This document shows positions 50,158 to 58,267 of a stretch of DNA of 64,000 nucleotides, piece by piece. Under the pieces are notes generated by a model, which made no database searches, was not told where the DNA came from, and was given only the letters and a program-made list of their open reading frames with translations. Both the position numbers and the translations under genes were made by a program. The DNA comes from Oceaniferula flava. GTDB lineage: Bacteria > Verrucomicrobiota > Verrucomicrobiia > Verrucomicrobiales > Akkermansiaceae. The number at the start of each line of letters is the position of its first letter. Position 1 is the stretch's first letter. The stretch is from assembly GCF_016811075.1 (NCBI RefSeq), contig NZ_JAFBGL010000003.1, positions 248,001 to 312,000 on the forward strand. The letters are read 5' to 3'.

Positions 50158-51591
50158 TTAACTCTCTTTAATTTCCTTGAATTCTTCGTAGGCATCGAGG
50201 GCGCGTTGGCGGCCTTCTTTGTGGGTGACGATGGGTTTGGGGTAATTTTTTCCTAATTCGACGCCTGCGGCTTTGAGTTCGATGGGGGTGGCTTCCCAAG
50301 GGGAGTGGATGAACTCGGTGGGGAGTTCGGCGAGTTCGGGGATCCATTTTCTAACATAGTCGCCGTCGGGATCGAATTTCTCGCCTTGGGTGATGGGGTT
50401 GAAGATGCGGAAGTAGGGGGAGGCATCGGCACCGCAGCCGCCAACCCATTGCCAGCCCATGGAGTTGTTAGGGAGGTCGGCATCGACCAGGGTATCCCAG
50501 AACCACCGAGCTCCTTCTTGCCATGGCTGGAGCAGGTGTTTGACTAACAGAGAGCCGGCGATCATGCGGACGCGGTTGTGCATCCAGCCAGTGTGCCAGA
50601 GCTGGCGCATGCCGGCATCGACGATCGGGAAGCCGGTCTCGCCCTTCTGCCAAGCTCGGAGAAGCTTTTCGTTAAAGTCCCATGGGAACTGTTCGTATTC
50701 CGGCTTCAGCGCGCTGTCTTGGCTGTGGGGGAAGTGAAATAACAGGTGAGCGGAGAACTCGCGCCAGTAAAGCTGGCGGATGATGCCGGTGTCGGCTTTT
50801 TCTTTGCTCGGGGCATTGTCGCGGATGTGGTGGAAAAATTCACGCGGACTGATCTGGCCGAAGTGGAGGTAGGGGGAGAGTCGGCTAGTGCCATCGTCGC
50901 TGGGGATGTCGCGCTGGGCATCGTAGTCTTTGCTTTTTGATGTGGCTGATTCTAACAGTTCGATGGCTCCGTCTCTAGTTGGGGTCCAGAACTCAGCCAT
51001 GCCTTCGTGCCACGGTATGTTTGGGAGTAGGTTTAGCTCGGTTAGGTCGAGGCTTTTGACCGAGTGAGACTTGGCGGATTTCAGCTTTTCGGTTTCCGGT
51101 TTTCTAACTTCGATATCACGGCAGTGTTTCCAGAATGGCGTGAAGACCTGGTAGGGCTTGCCGGATTTATTCGTGACCTTCAGCGGGTCGAGCAGGAGTG
51201 AGCCGTTGAAGCTGTGGGTCTCGATACCGGCCTCTTGCAGTTGCTTTTTCACCTCTTTGTCACGTTTCACCATGGCGGGCTCATAACAACGGTTCCAACA
51301 GACCGCTTCGGCGCCCGATTCATCGATGATGTCCGTGAGAGTCTGCAGAGTGTTTTTCGTGTCACGAATGACGAGATCCAGTCCGTGTTTTTCCAACTGG
51401 CTGGCAAGATCTTCGAGCGCATGGTGCAGCCACCAGTTCGACGCTTCGCCGCGTTGCCACGGGCATTCTTCTTTAGGGCTGTGAATGAAAACGGGGATGA
51501 TGGCCGAGCCTTTGCCCACGGCGTGATTCCAGGCGGGGTTATCATGCAGGCGGAGGTCGCGACGGAACCAGACGATGGTTTTTGATGGCAT
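50158..51591 (-). CDS. phrB: Deoxyribodipyrimidine photolyase
   Basis: A 477-residue FAD enzyme that repairs UV-induced pyrimidine dimers with light. The N-terminal antenna domain starts KTIVWFRRDLRLHDNPAWNH. The FAD/DNA region contains TSRLSPYLHFGQISPREFFH, DAGMRQLWHTGWMHNRVRMI and DADLPNNSMGWQWVGGCGAD, all diagnostic of class I photolyases. It starts 3 bases after crtO and is the last gene of the crtP-crtQ-crtO transcription unit, coupling light repair with pigment formation. Confidence 0.96.
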   Translation of the reverse strand: MPSKTIVWFRRDLRLHDNPAWNHAVGKGSAIIPVFIHSPKEECPWQRGEASNWWLHHALEDLASQLEKHGLDLVIRDTKNTLQTLTDIIDESGAEAVCWNRCYEPAMVKRDKEVKKQLQEAGIETHSFNGSLLLDPLKVTNKSGKPYQVFTPFWKHCRDIEVRKPETEKLKSAKSHSVKSLDLTELNLLPNIPWHEGMAEFWTPTRDGAIELLESATSKSKDYDAQRDIPSDDGTSRLSPYLHFGQISPREFFHHIRDNAPSKEKADTGIIRQLYWREFSAHLLFHFPHSQDSALKPEYEQFPWDFNEKLLRAWQKGETGFPIVDAGMRQLWHTGWMHNRVRMIAGSLLVKHLLQPWQEGARWFWDTLVDADLPNNSMGWQWVGGCGADASPYFRIFNPITQGEKFDPDGDYVRKWIPELAELPTEFIHSPWEATPIELKAAGVELGKNYPKPIVTHKEGRQRALDAYEEFKEIKES

Positions 51592-51594
51592 AAC

Positions 51595-52074
51595 TTAGGA
51601 GGTGGTGAGTGTGTGAAGGAGATTGCGCATGCGCTGGCGGGTGTGGCGGAGGTTGAAAATGCAGGGCGCGTTCGAGATGATGGCCCATAGAACCACGATA
51701 AGATTTCCAGGCCAGGGAGTCCAGGTGATGAAGATGGAAATGGTGACCATTTGCAGCCAGTGAGAGAATTCACCCCGGCGGGTTTCAGCGATGAAGTTGC
51801 GTAGGTAGTCGGGCTCTTTCGATTGCATGCGGGCCTTGGGAAACCCACGGAACATCGGCGCGGCATCGGGCAGGTGTTTTTTCCATCGGCGCACGAGGAA
51901 GATGCGTTCTAGCAGGAATTGCTGAAGCTTTCTTTTGTCTGCCGTGGCTTCGGGTGTTTTCTGAAACCATTGCTGAGGCAGGCGGGTGCTGGCCCAGGCG
52001 ATGATGAGGTGGGTGGCCGGGATGCCGAGGGTGTTGATGACGGCGATCCAGATGTTGGGGATTTCAATCCACAT
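51595..52074 (-). CDS. crtO: CrtO-like acyltransferase of glycosyl C30 carotenoids
   Basis: About 159 residues from the ATG at 52074, one base after the crtQ stop. A longer frame to 52128 overlaps crtQ. Recognised by likeness to staphylococcal CrtO, the glycosyl-4,4'-diaponeurosporenoate acyltransferase: FLVRRWKKHLPDA matches its FYVRKWKHKILDG, and FIAETRRGEFSHWLQM matches MIIETKRAELIHWISI. A hydrophobic stretch and IISNAPCIFNLRHTRQRMRN follow. Two to three membrane helices are present. It would add a fatty acyl group to the sugar of the carotenoid ester. Acceptor and donor are inferred. Confidence 0.88.
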   Translation of the reverse strand: MWIEIPNIWIAVINTLGIPATHLIIAWASTRLPQQWFQKTPEATADKRKLQQFLLERIFLVRRWKKHLPDAAPMFRGFPKARMQSKEPDYLRNFIAETRRGEFSHWLQMVTISIFITWTPWPGNLIVVLWAIISNAPCIFNLRHTRQRMRNLLHTLTTS

Positions 52075-52075
52075 A

Positions 52076-53170
52076 TCAGCTAACCTCTCGTCCTTTCCAT
52101 TGGGTGGTTTTGCCGCGTTTTTGATCAATGATCGCGGTGAAAAACAGCAGGTGATAGAAAATCAGGGAAACGGGAAATAGTAATGCGTTATACCAAGCAA
52201 AGGATCCTACACGCCTGAAAACGATCCAGCACTGCATCGCGTGGATCAGATAAGCGGAGGCGGATAGTGTGAGGAACAGGGGAGTTTGTTCAGCTGCTAC
52301 GAGCGCAAGCGCAACCGTTGCCGTGACCATTCCGGTGATCCAAAGCGAAGTCCAGAAGATGGTCATGCCGGGAACTTCGGCGGCACCTGAGATGAATCCT
52401 TTTTTCCAGCTCCGCCACAGCTCTATCAAACCTCCGGGGAACATGCGCATGGTGACGCTGTTTTTTCCAAGGTAACAGCACCGCTTGATGCCCATGGATT
52501 TGAGGACTTTGGAAAGCTGGTAGTTCTCGAGAATTTCACCTCGGACGGAGGCGTGGCCACCACATTCCCTGTAGATGCTGCTGGGGATGAGTATGCACTG
52601 ACCGACGAGCCGGGTATCGTCGATGGATTTTCGGTCGAGGCTGAAGGCGTTCATGCCGACCACCATCAGTAGGTTGAAAAATGCGGAGAGCTGCTCGTAG
52701 GGTCGTTTGACGGTGTGCCATGGGCAAATGGAGAATACGTGATTTTCGTGGTCGGTTAGGTGTCGAAGCTGGGCGATGGCTTTCGGTTCTAGTCGAGTGT
52801 CCGCATCGAGAAATAAGAGCCATTCGCCGGTGGCGAGCTCTGCTCCTTGCTGGCATGCCCAGGGTTTGCCTTTCCAATCGGTGGGCAGAGGTTTGGAATC
52901 AAATACCATGGCCCCTAGGTCACGGGCGATCTCTGCGGTTCTGTCCGTGGAGCCATCATTGACCACGATGACTTCGTGCGCTTTTACTGATAGTTCATTC
53001 AGTGATGTTAGCAGCGTGTGGATGTTTTTCTCTTCATCTCGCGCTGGGATGATCACTGAGATGGGCCTGCATGGTGCTTTTCCCCAAATGGGCACATAGC
53101 GTGGTCGACCAAAGATCACCCAGATCGCCGGGGCGCAGAGCAGTGAGATGATGGGAATCAGCAGTAGCAT
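52076..53170 (-). CDS. crtQ: CrtQ-like glycosyltransferase, family 2
   Basis: A 364-residue membrane-bound GT-A glycosyltransferase. An N-terminal helix (LLLIPIISLLCAPAIWVIF) precedes the catalytic domain: ISVIIPARDEEKNIHTLL, VIVVNDGSTDRTAEIA and the metal-binding FLDADTRLEPKA. AFFNLLMVVGMNAFS and the extreme C-terminus QWKGREVS are close to staphylococcal CrtQ (EWKGRQYS). Several membrane helices lie in the last third. It likely esterifies a sugar to the C30 carotenoic acid. By analogy with Rubritalea pigments the sugar could be xylose, which is inference. It is 16 bases after crtP. Confidence 0.9.
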   Translation of the reverse strand: MLLLIPIISLLCAPAIWVIFGRPRYVPIWGKAPCRPISVIIPARDEEKNIHTLLTSLNELSVKAHEVIVVNDGSTDRTAEIARDLGAMVFDSKPLPTDWKGKPWACQQGAELATGEWLLFLDADTRLEPKAIAQLRHLTDHENHVFSICPWHTVKRPYEQLSAFFNLLMVVGMNAFSLDRKSIDDTRLVGQCILIPSSIYRECGGHASVRGEILENYQLSKVLKSMGIKRCCYLGKNSVTMRMFPGGLIELWRSWKKGFISGAAEVPGMTIFWTSLWITGMVTATVALALVAAEQTPLFLTLSASAYLIHAMQCWIVFRRVGSFAWYNALLFPVSLIFYHLLFFTAIIDQKRGKTTQWKGREVS

Positions 53171-53186
53171 GTTAGAGAGTGACGGC

Positions 53187-54686
53187 TCAGCTGATGGGGT
53201 GGCGTTTGATGATGCGATCGGCGCAGTTCTGGCCTGACAGAATCACCATCGGCATGCCTCCGCCCGGGTTGGTGCTGCCGCCGGTGAAGTAGAGGTTTTG
53301 ATACTTGCTGCTGGTTTTGGGAGCCTTGAATCCGTGGTTCTTTTTCCAATCGGTGACGACGCCGTAGATGGAACCTTGGTTCGAGCGATACATCCTTTCA
53401 ATATCCAGCGGTGTCAGCAGGTCCTCGGTGACGATGCTCTCGCGCAGGGCGGTGATGCCGCAGCGCTCCATCTTATCGATGCAGCGGTCTTTCAGCGCCA
53501 CGTAGTCCTCGTGGGTGATGCCGGAGCCATCTTGTAGCGGTGGGATGTGGGGCAGGATCTTAATGTTGTCGCAGCCTTCGGGTGCTTTGCTGGGATCGGT
53601 TCGCGTGGGGGCGACCACATAGAGCGTGGGGTCCTCGGGAATCTGGTGTTTGTGGAAAACGGTATCGAAGTGTTTGTGCTGATTCTCGGAGTAGAAAAAG
53701 TTGTGGTGCGCGAGCTGGGGAAACTTTTTGTTGGTGCCGAGGTGCAAGACGATGCCTGAGCAGGCCGGGGCGAACTTTTCTAACTTCTTGGTGAACTTCT
53801 CTGTTTCGTGCAGGAGATTTTTGTAGGTGGGGATGACCTCCATGTTGCTGACTACGATGTCACTGGCGTGCACGCTGCCATCGGCTAGACGAATGCCGCT
53901 GACTTTTTTGCCCTCCTTTTCAATGGCAGCTACGTCAGCGTTCAGGTGGACCTTTACGCCCATTTCTTCCATCAGCTTTCCGAGTCCCTTGGCCAGATTG
54001 TACATGCCGCCGCGGACATACCACAGGCCGTAGTCGAACTGGATGATCGGCATCAGATTCATGTAGCCGGGGGAATCGAGCGCGGAGGAGCCGACGTATT
54101 TGATGAAATACTCGAAGATGGTGCGCAGTTGGGGATCGGTCAGCCGTTGGTGAATCGACTCCGACATCGTATTGCGGTAATCAATTTTCCCACCTAACAA
54201 ACTGAAGCCGTAGTGGCGGATGAACTCCCAGAGGTTGTCGAGGCCTTTGTCGAAGTAACCGCTGTTGACGATTTCATATTGGTCTCTGCCGTATTGCAGA
54301 AAATCCTGGAGTTCTTGCCAGTGCTTGTCTGGATCGCCTGGCAATTTGCTCAGCTCGGACTTCATCAAATCTGACTCCTGATAGAGGTCGATGGTTTCCT
54401 TGTGTTCGAAAAAATTCCGCCAGTGCGGGGTCACCGCATCGAGCTGTACATAGTCCTCCATCTTCTTGCCAGCACGCGCGAAGAGCTGTTCGAAAAACTG
54501 CGGCAGGGTGAAAATCGACGGTCCGAGGTCGAAGGTGAAGCCGTCCATTTCCATCACGTTCAACTTGCCGCCGATCTGGGCGTTTTTCTCGAAGACATCG
54601 ACCTCATAGCCGGCTGCCCGAAGTGAGATGGCGGCGGACAGACCGCCAAGGCCCGCTCCAATAATCGAGACTTTGGATGTCTGCAT
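53187..54686 (-). CDS. crtP: CrtP-like 4,4'-diaponeurosporene/diapolycopene oxygenase
   Basis: A 499-residue FAD-dependent CrtI-family oxidoreductase. The dinucleotide fold is at residues about 8-35 (IIGAGLGGLSAAISLRAAGY). Long stretches match staphylococcal CrtP rather than CrtN: WRNFFEHKETIDLYQ, YFIKYVGSSALDSPGYM, VVSNMEVIPTYKNLLHE, FPQLAHHNFFYSEN, MYRSNQGSIYGVV and GGSTNPGGGMPMVILSGQ. It oxidises the terminal methyl groups of the C30 chain to aldehydes. It is the first gene of crtP-crtQ-crtO-phrB and divergent from aldH across a 73-base gap. Confidence 0.92.
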   Translation of the reverse strand: MQTSKVSIIGAGLGGLSAAISLRAAGYEVDVFEKNAQIGGKLNVMEMDGFTFDLGPSIFTLPQFFEQLFARAGKKMEDYVQLDAVTPHWRNFFEHKETIDLYQESDLMKSELSKLPGDPDKHWQELQDFLQYGRDQYEIVNSGYFDKGLDNLWEFIRHYGFSLLGGKIDYRNTMSESIHQRLTDPQLRTIFEYFIKYVGSSALDSPGYMNLMPIIQFDYGLWYVRGGMYNLAKGLGKLMEEMGVKVHLNADVAAIEKEGKKVSGIRLADGSVHASDIVVSNMEVIPTYKNLLHETEKFTKKLEKFAPACSGIVLHLGTNKKFPQLAHHNFFYSENQHKHFDTVFHKHQIPEDPTLYVVAPTRTDPSKAPEGCDNIKILPHIPPLQDGSGITHEDYVALKDRCIDKMERCGITALRESIVTEDLLTPLDIERMYRSNQGSIYGVVTDWKKNHGFKAPKTSSKYQNLYFTGGSTNPGGGMPMVILSGQNCADRIIKRHPIS

Positions 54687-54759
54687 AATGGTATCATTCC
54701 ATCGGAAAAGATCTTGTCAACGGTTGCAGGACAATGATTTCAGGCTATAGTCGTCTATC

Positions 54760-56139
54760 GTGGCTAAAGATAAAACGGAGGATAAGATTGATGAGTTGCT
54801 AGAGCGTCAGAAAACGTTTTTTACCGATGGCGGAACGCGATCTTATGTATTCCGAATTGAAGCCTTGGAGTGCCTAGAAAATCAGCTGACGGATCACCGG
54901 GATGATATTCTTCAGGCGCTGGCGGATGATCTTGGCAAGCCGGGGATGGAGGCATTTGTAGCGGAGTATCACTTTCTCTTGGAAGAGCTACGGTTGATTA
55001 AAAAGTCGCTGCGGAAATGGCTGAAACCGAAGCGTGTTAGCAGCGCGTTCTACCTCCATCCTTGTCGATCCGAAATTCGCAACGAGCCGTTTGGTGCTGC
55101 GTTGATCATGGCTCCATGGAATTACCCGATCCAACTTTCCTTCAGCCCCCTCATGGCCGCGATTGCCGCTGGAAATACCGTGGTGCTCAAGCCTTCTGAG
55201 GTGAGCACCGCTTGCGAAAAGCTGATCGTGAAGATCGTGCAGCAAAGTTTTTCACCGGAACATGTGGCGGTGGTCACTGGTGATGCGGATGTGGCGGAGG
55301 CATTGCTGGAGCGGCCGTTCGACTTTTTCTTCTTCACCGGAAGCACCGCGATCGGGCGCATTGTGGCGAGCAAGGCAGTCGAGCAGTTAGCGCCCTGCGT
55401 GCTTGAACTCGGTGGCAAATGCCCGGCGGTGGTGGATCAGAGTGCCGACCTGGAAGTGGCGGCTCTGAGGATTCTAACGGGTAAATTTTTCAACGGTGGT
55501 CAGACCTGTTTCGCGCCGGACTTCATCGCGGTGCACGATTCCGTCAAAGATCAGCTGATCGAGGAAATCCGCAAGGTGCTTGATGCGGTGCGCTGGAATG
55601 GCGAGATGGCGCATGTGATTAACAGCAGGCAGTATGACCGACTCAAAAAGCTCACGGATGGCGTCGCCAATATGATCCAGCAGGGAGATGACCGTGAGGC
55701 ATCGCTCGAAATGGCACCCCGTGTGATGCCCGATGTTGGCTGGGAGGACGAGGTGATGGAAGAGGAAATCTTTGGGCCGATTCTGCCGGTTGTTCGTTTT
55801 CAATCGGAAGCCGAACTGATTCAGCGGCTCTCCAACTACGGCTCGCCCTTGGCCCTATATTTATTTACTAACAGTGATTCCTTCACGCAGAAAATGACCA
55901 CGGCGATTCGTTCTGGTGGTGTCTGTGTCAATGACACGATGAAACAAGGCGCGCATTTGAAGCTGCCATTTGGTGGAGTGGGGGAAAGCGGATATGGTCG
56001 CTATCGTGGTCGGTCAGGACTGGAAACTTTCACCTATCAGCGCGGCGTGGTGAAGAAACCGACATGGGGGCCGGATTGGTTCGATCCGCGGCCACCCTAT
56101 GGCGATAAGCTCAAGTGGCTGAAGCGCTTTTTGCGCTGA
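54760..56139 (+). CDS. aldH: Aldehyde dehydrogenase, probably C30-carotenal dehydrogenase
   Basis: A 459-residue protein from a GTG start. It is a class 3-type NAD(P)-dependent aldehyde dehydrogenase: MAPWNYPIQLSFSPLMAAIA, FFFTGSTAIGRIVASKA, catalytic Glu in VLELGGKCPAVV and catalytic Cys in FFNGGQTCFAPDF. It ends in the hydrophobic GDKLKWLKRFLR. Divergent from crtP, it fits the known role of AldH in staphyloxanthin synthesis, oxidising the terminal aldehyde made by CrtP to the carboxylic acid. General fatty-aldehyde activity is the alternative. Its 3' end overlaps the SRPBCC gene by 29 bases, tail to tail. Confidence 0.85.
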   Translation: MAKDKTEDKIDELLERQKTFFTDGGTRSYVFRIEALECLENQLTDHRDDILQALADDLGKPGMEAFVAEYHFLLEELRLIKKSLRKWLKPKRVSSAFYLHPCRSEIRNEPFGAALIMAPWNYPIQLSFSPLMAAIAAGNTVVLKPSEVSTACEKLIVKIVQQSFSPEHVAVVTGDADVAEALLERPFDFFFFTGSTAIGRIVASKAVEQLAPCVLELGGKCPAVVDQSADLEVAALRILTGKFFNGGQTCFAPDFIAVHDSVKDQLIEEIRKVLDAVRWNGEMAHVINSRQYDRLKKLTDGVANMIQQGDDREASLEMAPRVMPDVGWEDEVMEEEIFGPILPVVRFQSEAELIQRLSNYGSPLALYLFTNSDSFTQKMTTAIRSGGVCVNDTMKQGAHLKLPFGGVGESGYGRYRGRSGLETFTYQRGVVKKPTWGPDWFDPRPPYGDKLKWLKRFLR

Positions 56140-56587
56140 AGACCTCGGCCACGAGCCGGCGGCGTTCGTCGAAAATGTGGGTCAGCTGACGTTTGACAAA
56201 GAGCGCGTGCACCAGCTCGCCGAGGATACCAAAGGGCATCACGTAGGCGACATCATCGGTCATCATCACGCCGTTTTCATTTTCCTGAAAGCGATGGGTG
56301 TGGTGCCAAACCTTGTAGGGGCCGGAGAGTTGGGAATCGACAAACATCACGCGATTCTCCACCTGACTGATTTCGGTCAACCAGCTCACCCAAATCATCG
56401 GAGCGACTTTGATTTTGTAGGCGATGATCTGCCCTTGATGCATGGTTTCGGAGGCGCAGTGGGTGATTTTGAACCCCACGGACTTCGGCGTGAGGCGGTC
56501 GAGGTTGCGGGGTGTGGAAAAAAACTCCCACGCCTCAGCCATGGAGCAGTCCAAGAGCTGCTCACGGTGTAAATGGTGAATGGCCAT
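56111..56587 (-). CDS. SRPBCC-fold protein (polyketide cyclase/ligand-binding type)
   Basis: A 158-residue START-like domain protein: CSMAEAWEFFSTPRNLDRLT near the N-terminus (the family start 'p...vF.f.sdp.nl..itP'), WLTEISQVENRVMFVDSQLS and VMMTDDVAYVMPFGILGELV. It would form a hydrophobic ligand cavity. Genes of this kind recur in carotenoid clusters, but their role is not known. A carrier or chaperone for hydrophobic intermediates is one guess. It is 12 bases after crtN and convergent with aldH. Confidence 0.8.
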   Translation of the reverse strand: MAIHHLHREQLLDCSMAEAWEFFSTPRNLDRLTPKSVGFKITHCASETMHQGQIIAYKIKVAPMIWVSWLTEISQVENRVMFVDSQLSGPYKVWHHTHRFQENENGVMMTDDVAYVMPFGILGELVHALFVKRQLTHIFDERRRLVAEVFSAKSASAT

Positions 56588-56599
56588 GGTGAGGCGGTG

Positions 56600-58126
56600 T
56601 TAGCCGGCGACGGCACCTTCGAGGATGGCGGTGGCGAAGTCGACACGGTCGGGTTTTTCCCCATTGGCCTCGCAGATCATGTTTGCGGAAATACGGGCAC
56701 TTTCGTAAATCGTCGGCAGTCCGCTGCCAGGGTGCGTGCCTCCGCCGACGAGGTAAATGTTATCGAACTCCTTCATCTTGTTCTGCGGTCTGAGGTAGAG
56801 CATCTGGTCCATCGTGTGGGCGAGGTTAAAGGTGGCGCCGAGGAAGATGTCTGTATTTTCCCAGCCCTGCGGAGTGATGCAGCGCTCTTCCACAATGTGC
56901 TCACGGAGGTCCTTCATGCCGGTGCGTTCGATGATTCTATCGAGCACCTTGTCGCGGTATTCAGCCTGAGTTTCTTCCCACGAGTGACCGTTCCGGGTGT
57001 TGATAGTGGGCACTAGAATGTAGATCTGCGAGTGGCCGACGGGGGCGACGGTGGGGTCGGTGACGCTGGAGTTCCGGACGTAGATCGACATGTCATCGGA
57101 GACTTTCACCTCGTCTTGGATGTCGCGTAGGTTCTGGTGGTAGTTGTCGGCAAAGATGACGTGGTGGTGCGGTTCGTCTTGGTAAAGGGTGTCCAGACCG
57201 AGGTAGAGCATGTAGGTGGAGCAGGAGTATTTTTTCTTACGCAGCGACTCCTCGGATTCGTTGCGCTTGCCAAAGATGGTGCCACGGGCGTGGGCGTAGT
57301 CGGCGTTGACGATCAGGTCGTCACAGGTCATTTGCTCGCCGTTTGCCAGTGAGATTTTGGTCGCGCGATCACCGTCATAATGAATCTCGGTGACCTCGGT
57401 GTTGAGCATGATTTTCCCACCTTCCTCCTCGAAGGCCTTGGCCATGCCGGCGGATATGTTAGACAGACCACCTTGCACGTGATAGATGCCGTGGGCGTAT
57501 TCGATATAAGCGAGGATACTGAACAGGGCGGGGCAGGTCCACGGCGACATGCCGAGGTATTTTGCCTGGAAGGTGAAGGCGAGTTTGAGGTCGTCGTTTG
57601 AAAAATACTCATCTAACACGTCCATCACTGACTTGGTGGTGGCGACGTAGGGGAGCGCCTTCAGCATGTGTGAGCGGAAGTAGCTCGAGATCTTGTTGTA
57701 TGGGCTGAGCAAGCAGGGGAAGATCTTCTTCAGCTTCTCCGCGTGGTCGCGCATGAAGCGATCGTAGTTCGCCGATTCGCCGGGGAACGCCTGCTCGATA
57801 TTCTGCTTCATCTTTTCCTGGTCGTAGCTGGTTTCCAGAGAAACATCTCCCCAGCTCAGGGTGGTCATGGGATCGAGTTTGACGAAGTCCATGTAATCGG
57901 CGGAATCCCGGCCGGTTTCGGCAAAGACCTCATCCAGGGTGAACTTCTGATGGAGAAAGGTGGGGCCGGTATCGAAGGTGTAATCGCCAGCCTGAATGGG
58001 CGCATTCCGACCACCAATCACGGAGGATTTTTCCACGATGGTGACGTCGTATCCGCGATGGGCCAGGATCATGCCGCTCGTCAGTCCGCCCGGCCCAGCG
58101 CCGATGATGAGGATTTTTTTATTCAT
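56600..58126 (-). CDS. crtN: CrtN-like 4,4'-diapophytoene desaturase
   Basis: A 508-residue CrtI-family FAD desaturase. The N-terminal fold is ILIIGAGPGGLTSGMILAHR. SCSTYMLYLGLD, HHVIFADNYHQNLRDI and DPTVAPVGHSQIYILVPT correspond to CrtN segments (SCSAFLMYIGID, HNVIFSDDFRGN, SLAPEGKTGIYVLMPT). The C-terminal VGGGTHPGSGLPTIYESAR is the cofactor-closing motif. It should introduce double bonds into diapophytoene. The number of steps (diaponeurosporene or fully diapolycopene) cannot be read from sequence. It is first in a crtN-SRPBCC unit, divergent from the AAA+ gene. Confidence 0.9.
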   Translation of the reverse strand: MNKKILIIGAGPGGLTSGMILAHRGYDVTIVEKSSVIGGRNAPIQAGDYTFDTGPTFLHQKFTLDEVFAETGRDSADYMDFVKLDPMTTLSWGDVSLETSYDQEKMKQNIEQAFPGESANYDRFMRDHAEKLKKIFPCLLSPYNKISSYFRSHMLKALPYVATTKSVMDVLDEYFSNDDLKLAFTFQAKYLGMSPWTCPALFSILAYIEYAHGIYHVQGGLSNISAGMAKAFEEEGGKIMLNTEVTEIHYDGDRATKISLANGEQMTCDDLIVNADYAHARGTIFGKRNESEESLRKKKYSCSTYMLYLGLDTLYQDEPHHHVIFADNYHQNLRDIQDEVKVSDDMSIYVRNSSVTDPTVAPVGHSQIYILVPTINTRNGHSWEETQAEYRDKVLDRIIERTGMKDLREHIVEERCITPQGWENTDIFLGATFNLAHTMDQMLYLRPQNKMKEFDNIYLVGGGTHPGSGLPTIYESARISANMICEANGEKPDRVDFATAILEGAVAG

Positions 58127-58267
58127 GTGTGTTGGGCGAACATTTTATCTTCGCATCAGCTATCATGCCACAGCCTTGAAAGCTCACAAATGGAAAAAAG
58201 ATGAATCGTGCCGAGCGTGGCTTTATGGCTGACAAGCTAGTCCGCATGCTGTTGGATACGTGGGCGT

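Noticed and set aside
53187-58126. C40 carotenoid (lycopene-type) pathway
   Set aside because: The two desaturase-family proteins match the staphylococcal CrtP and CrtN segment by segment, and CrtQ and CrtO partners are present. No lycopene cyclase, CrtE or CrtB-type pair is seen.
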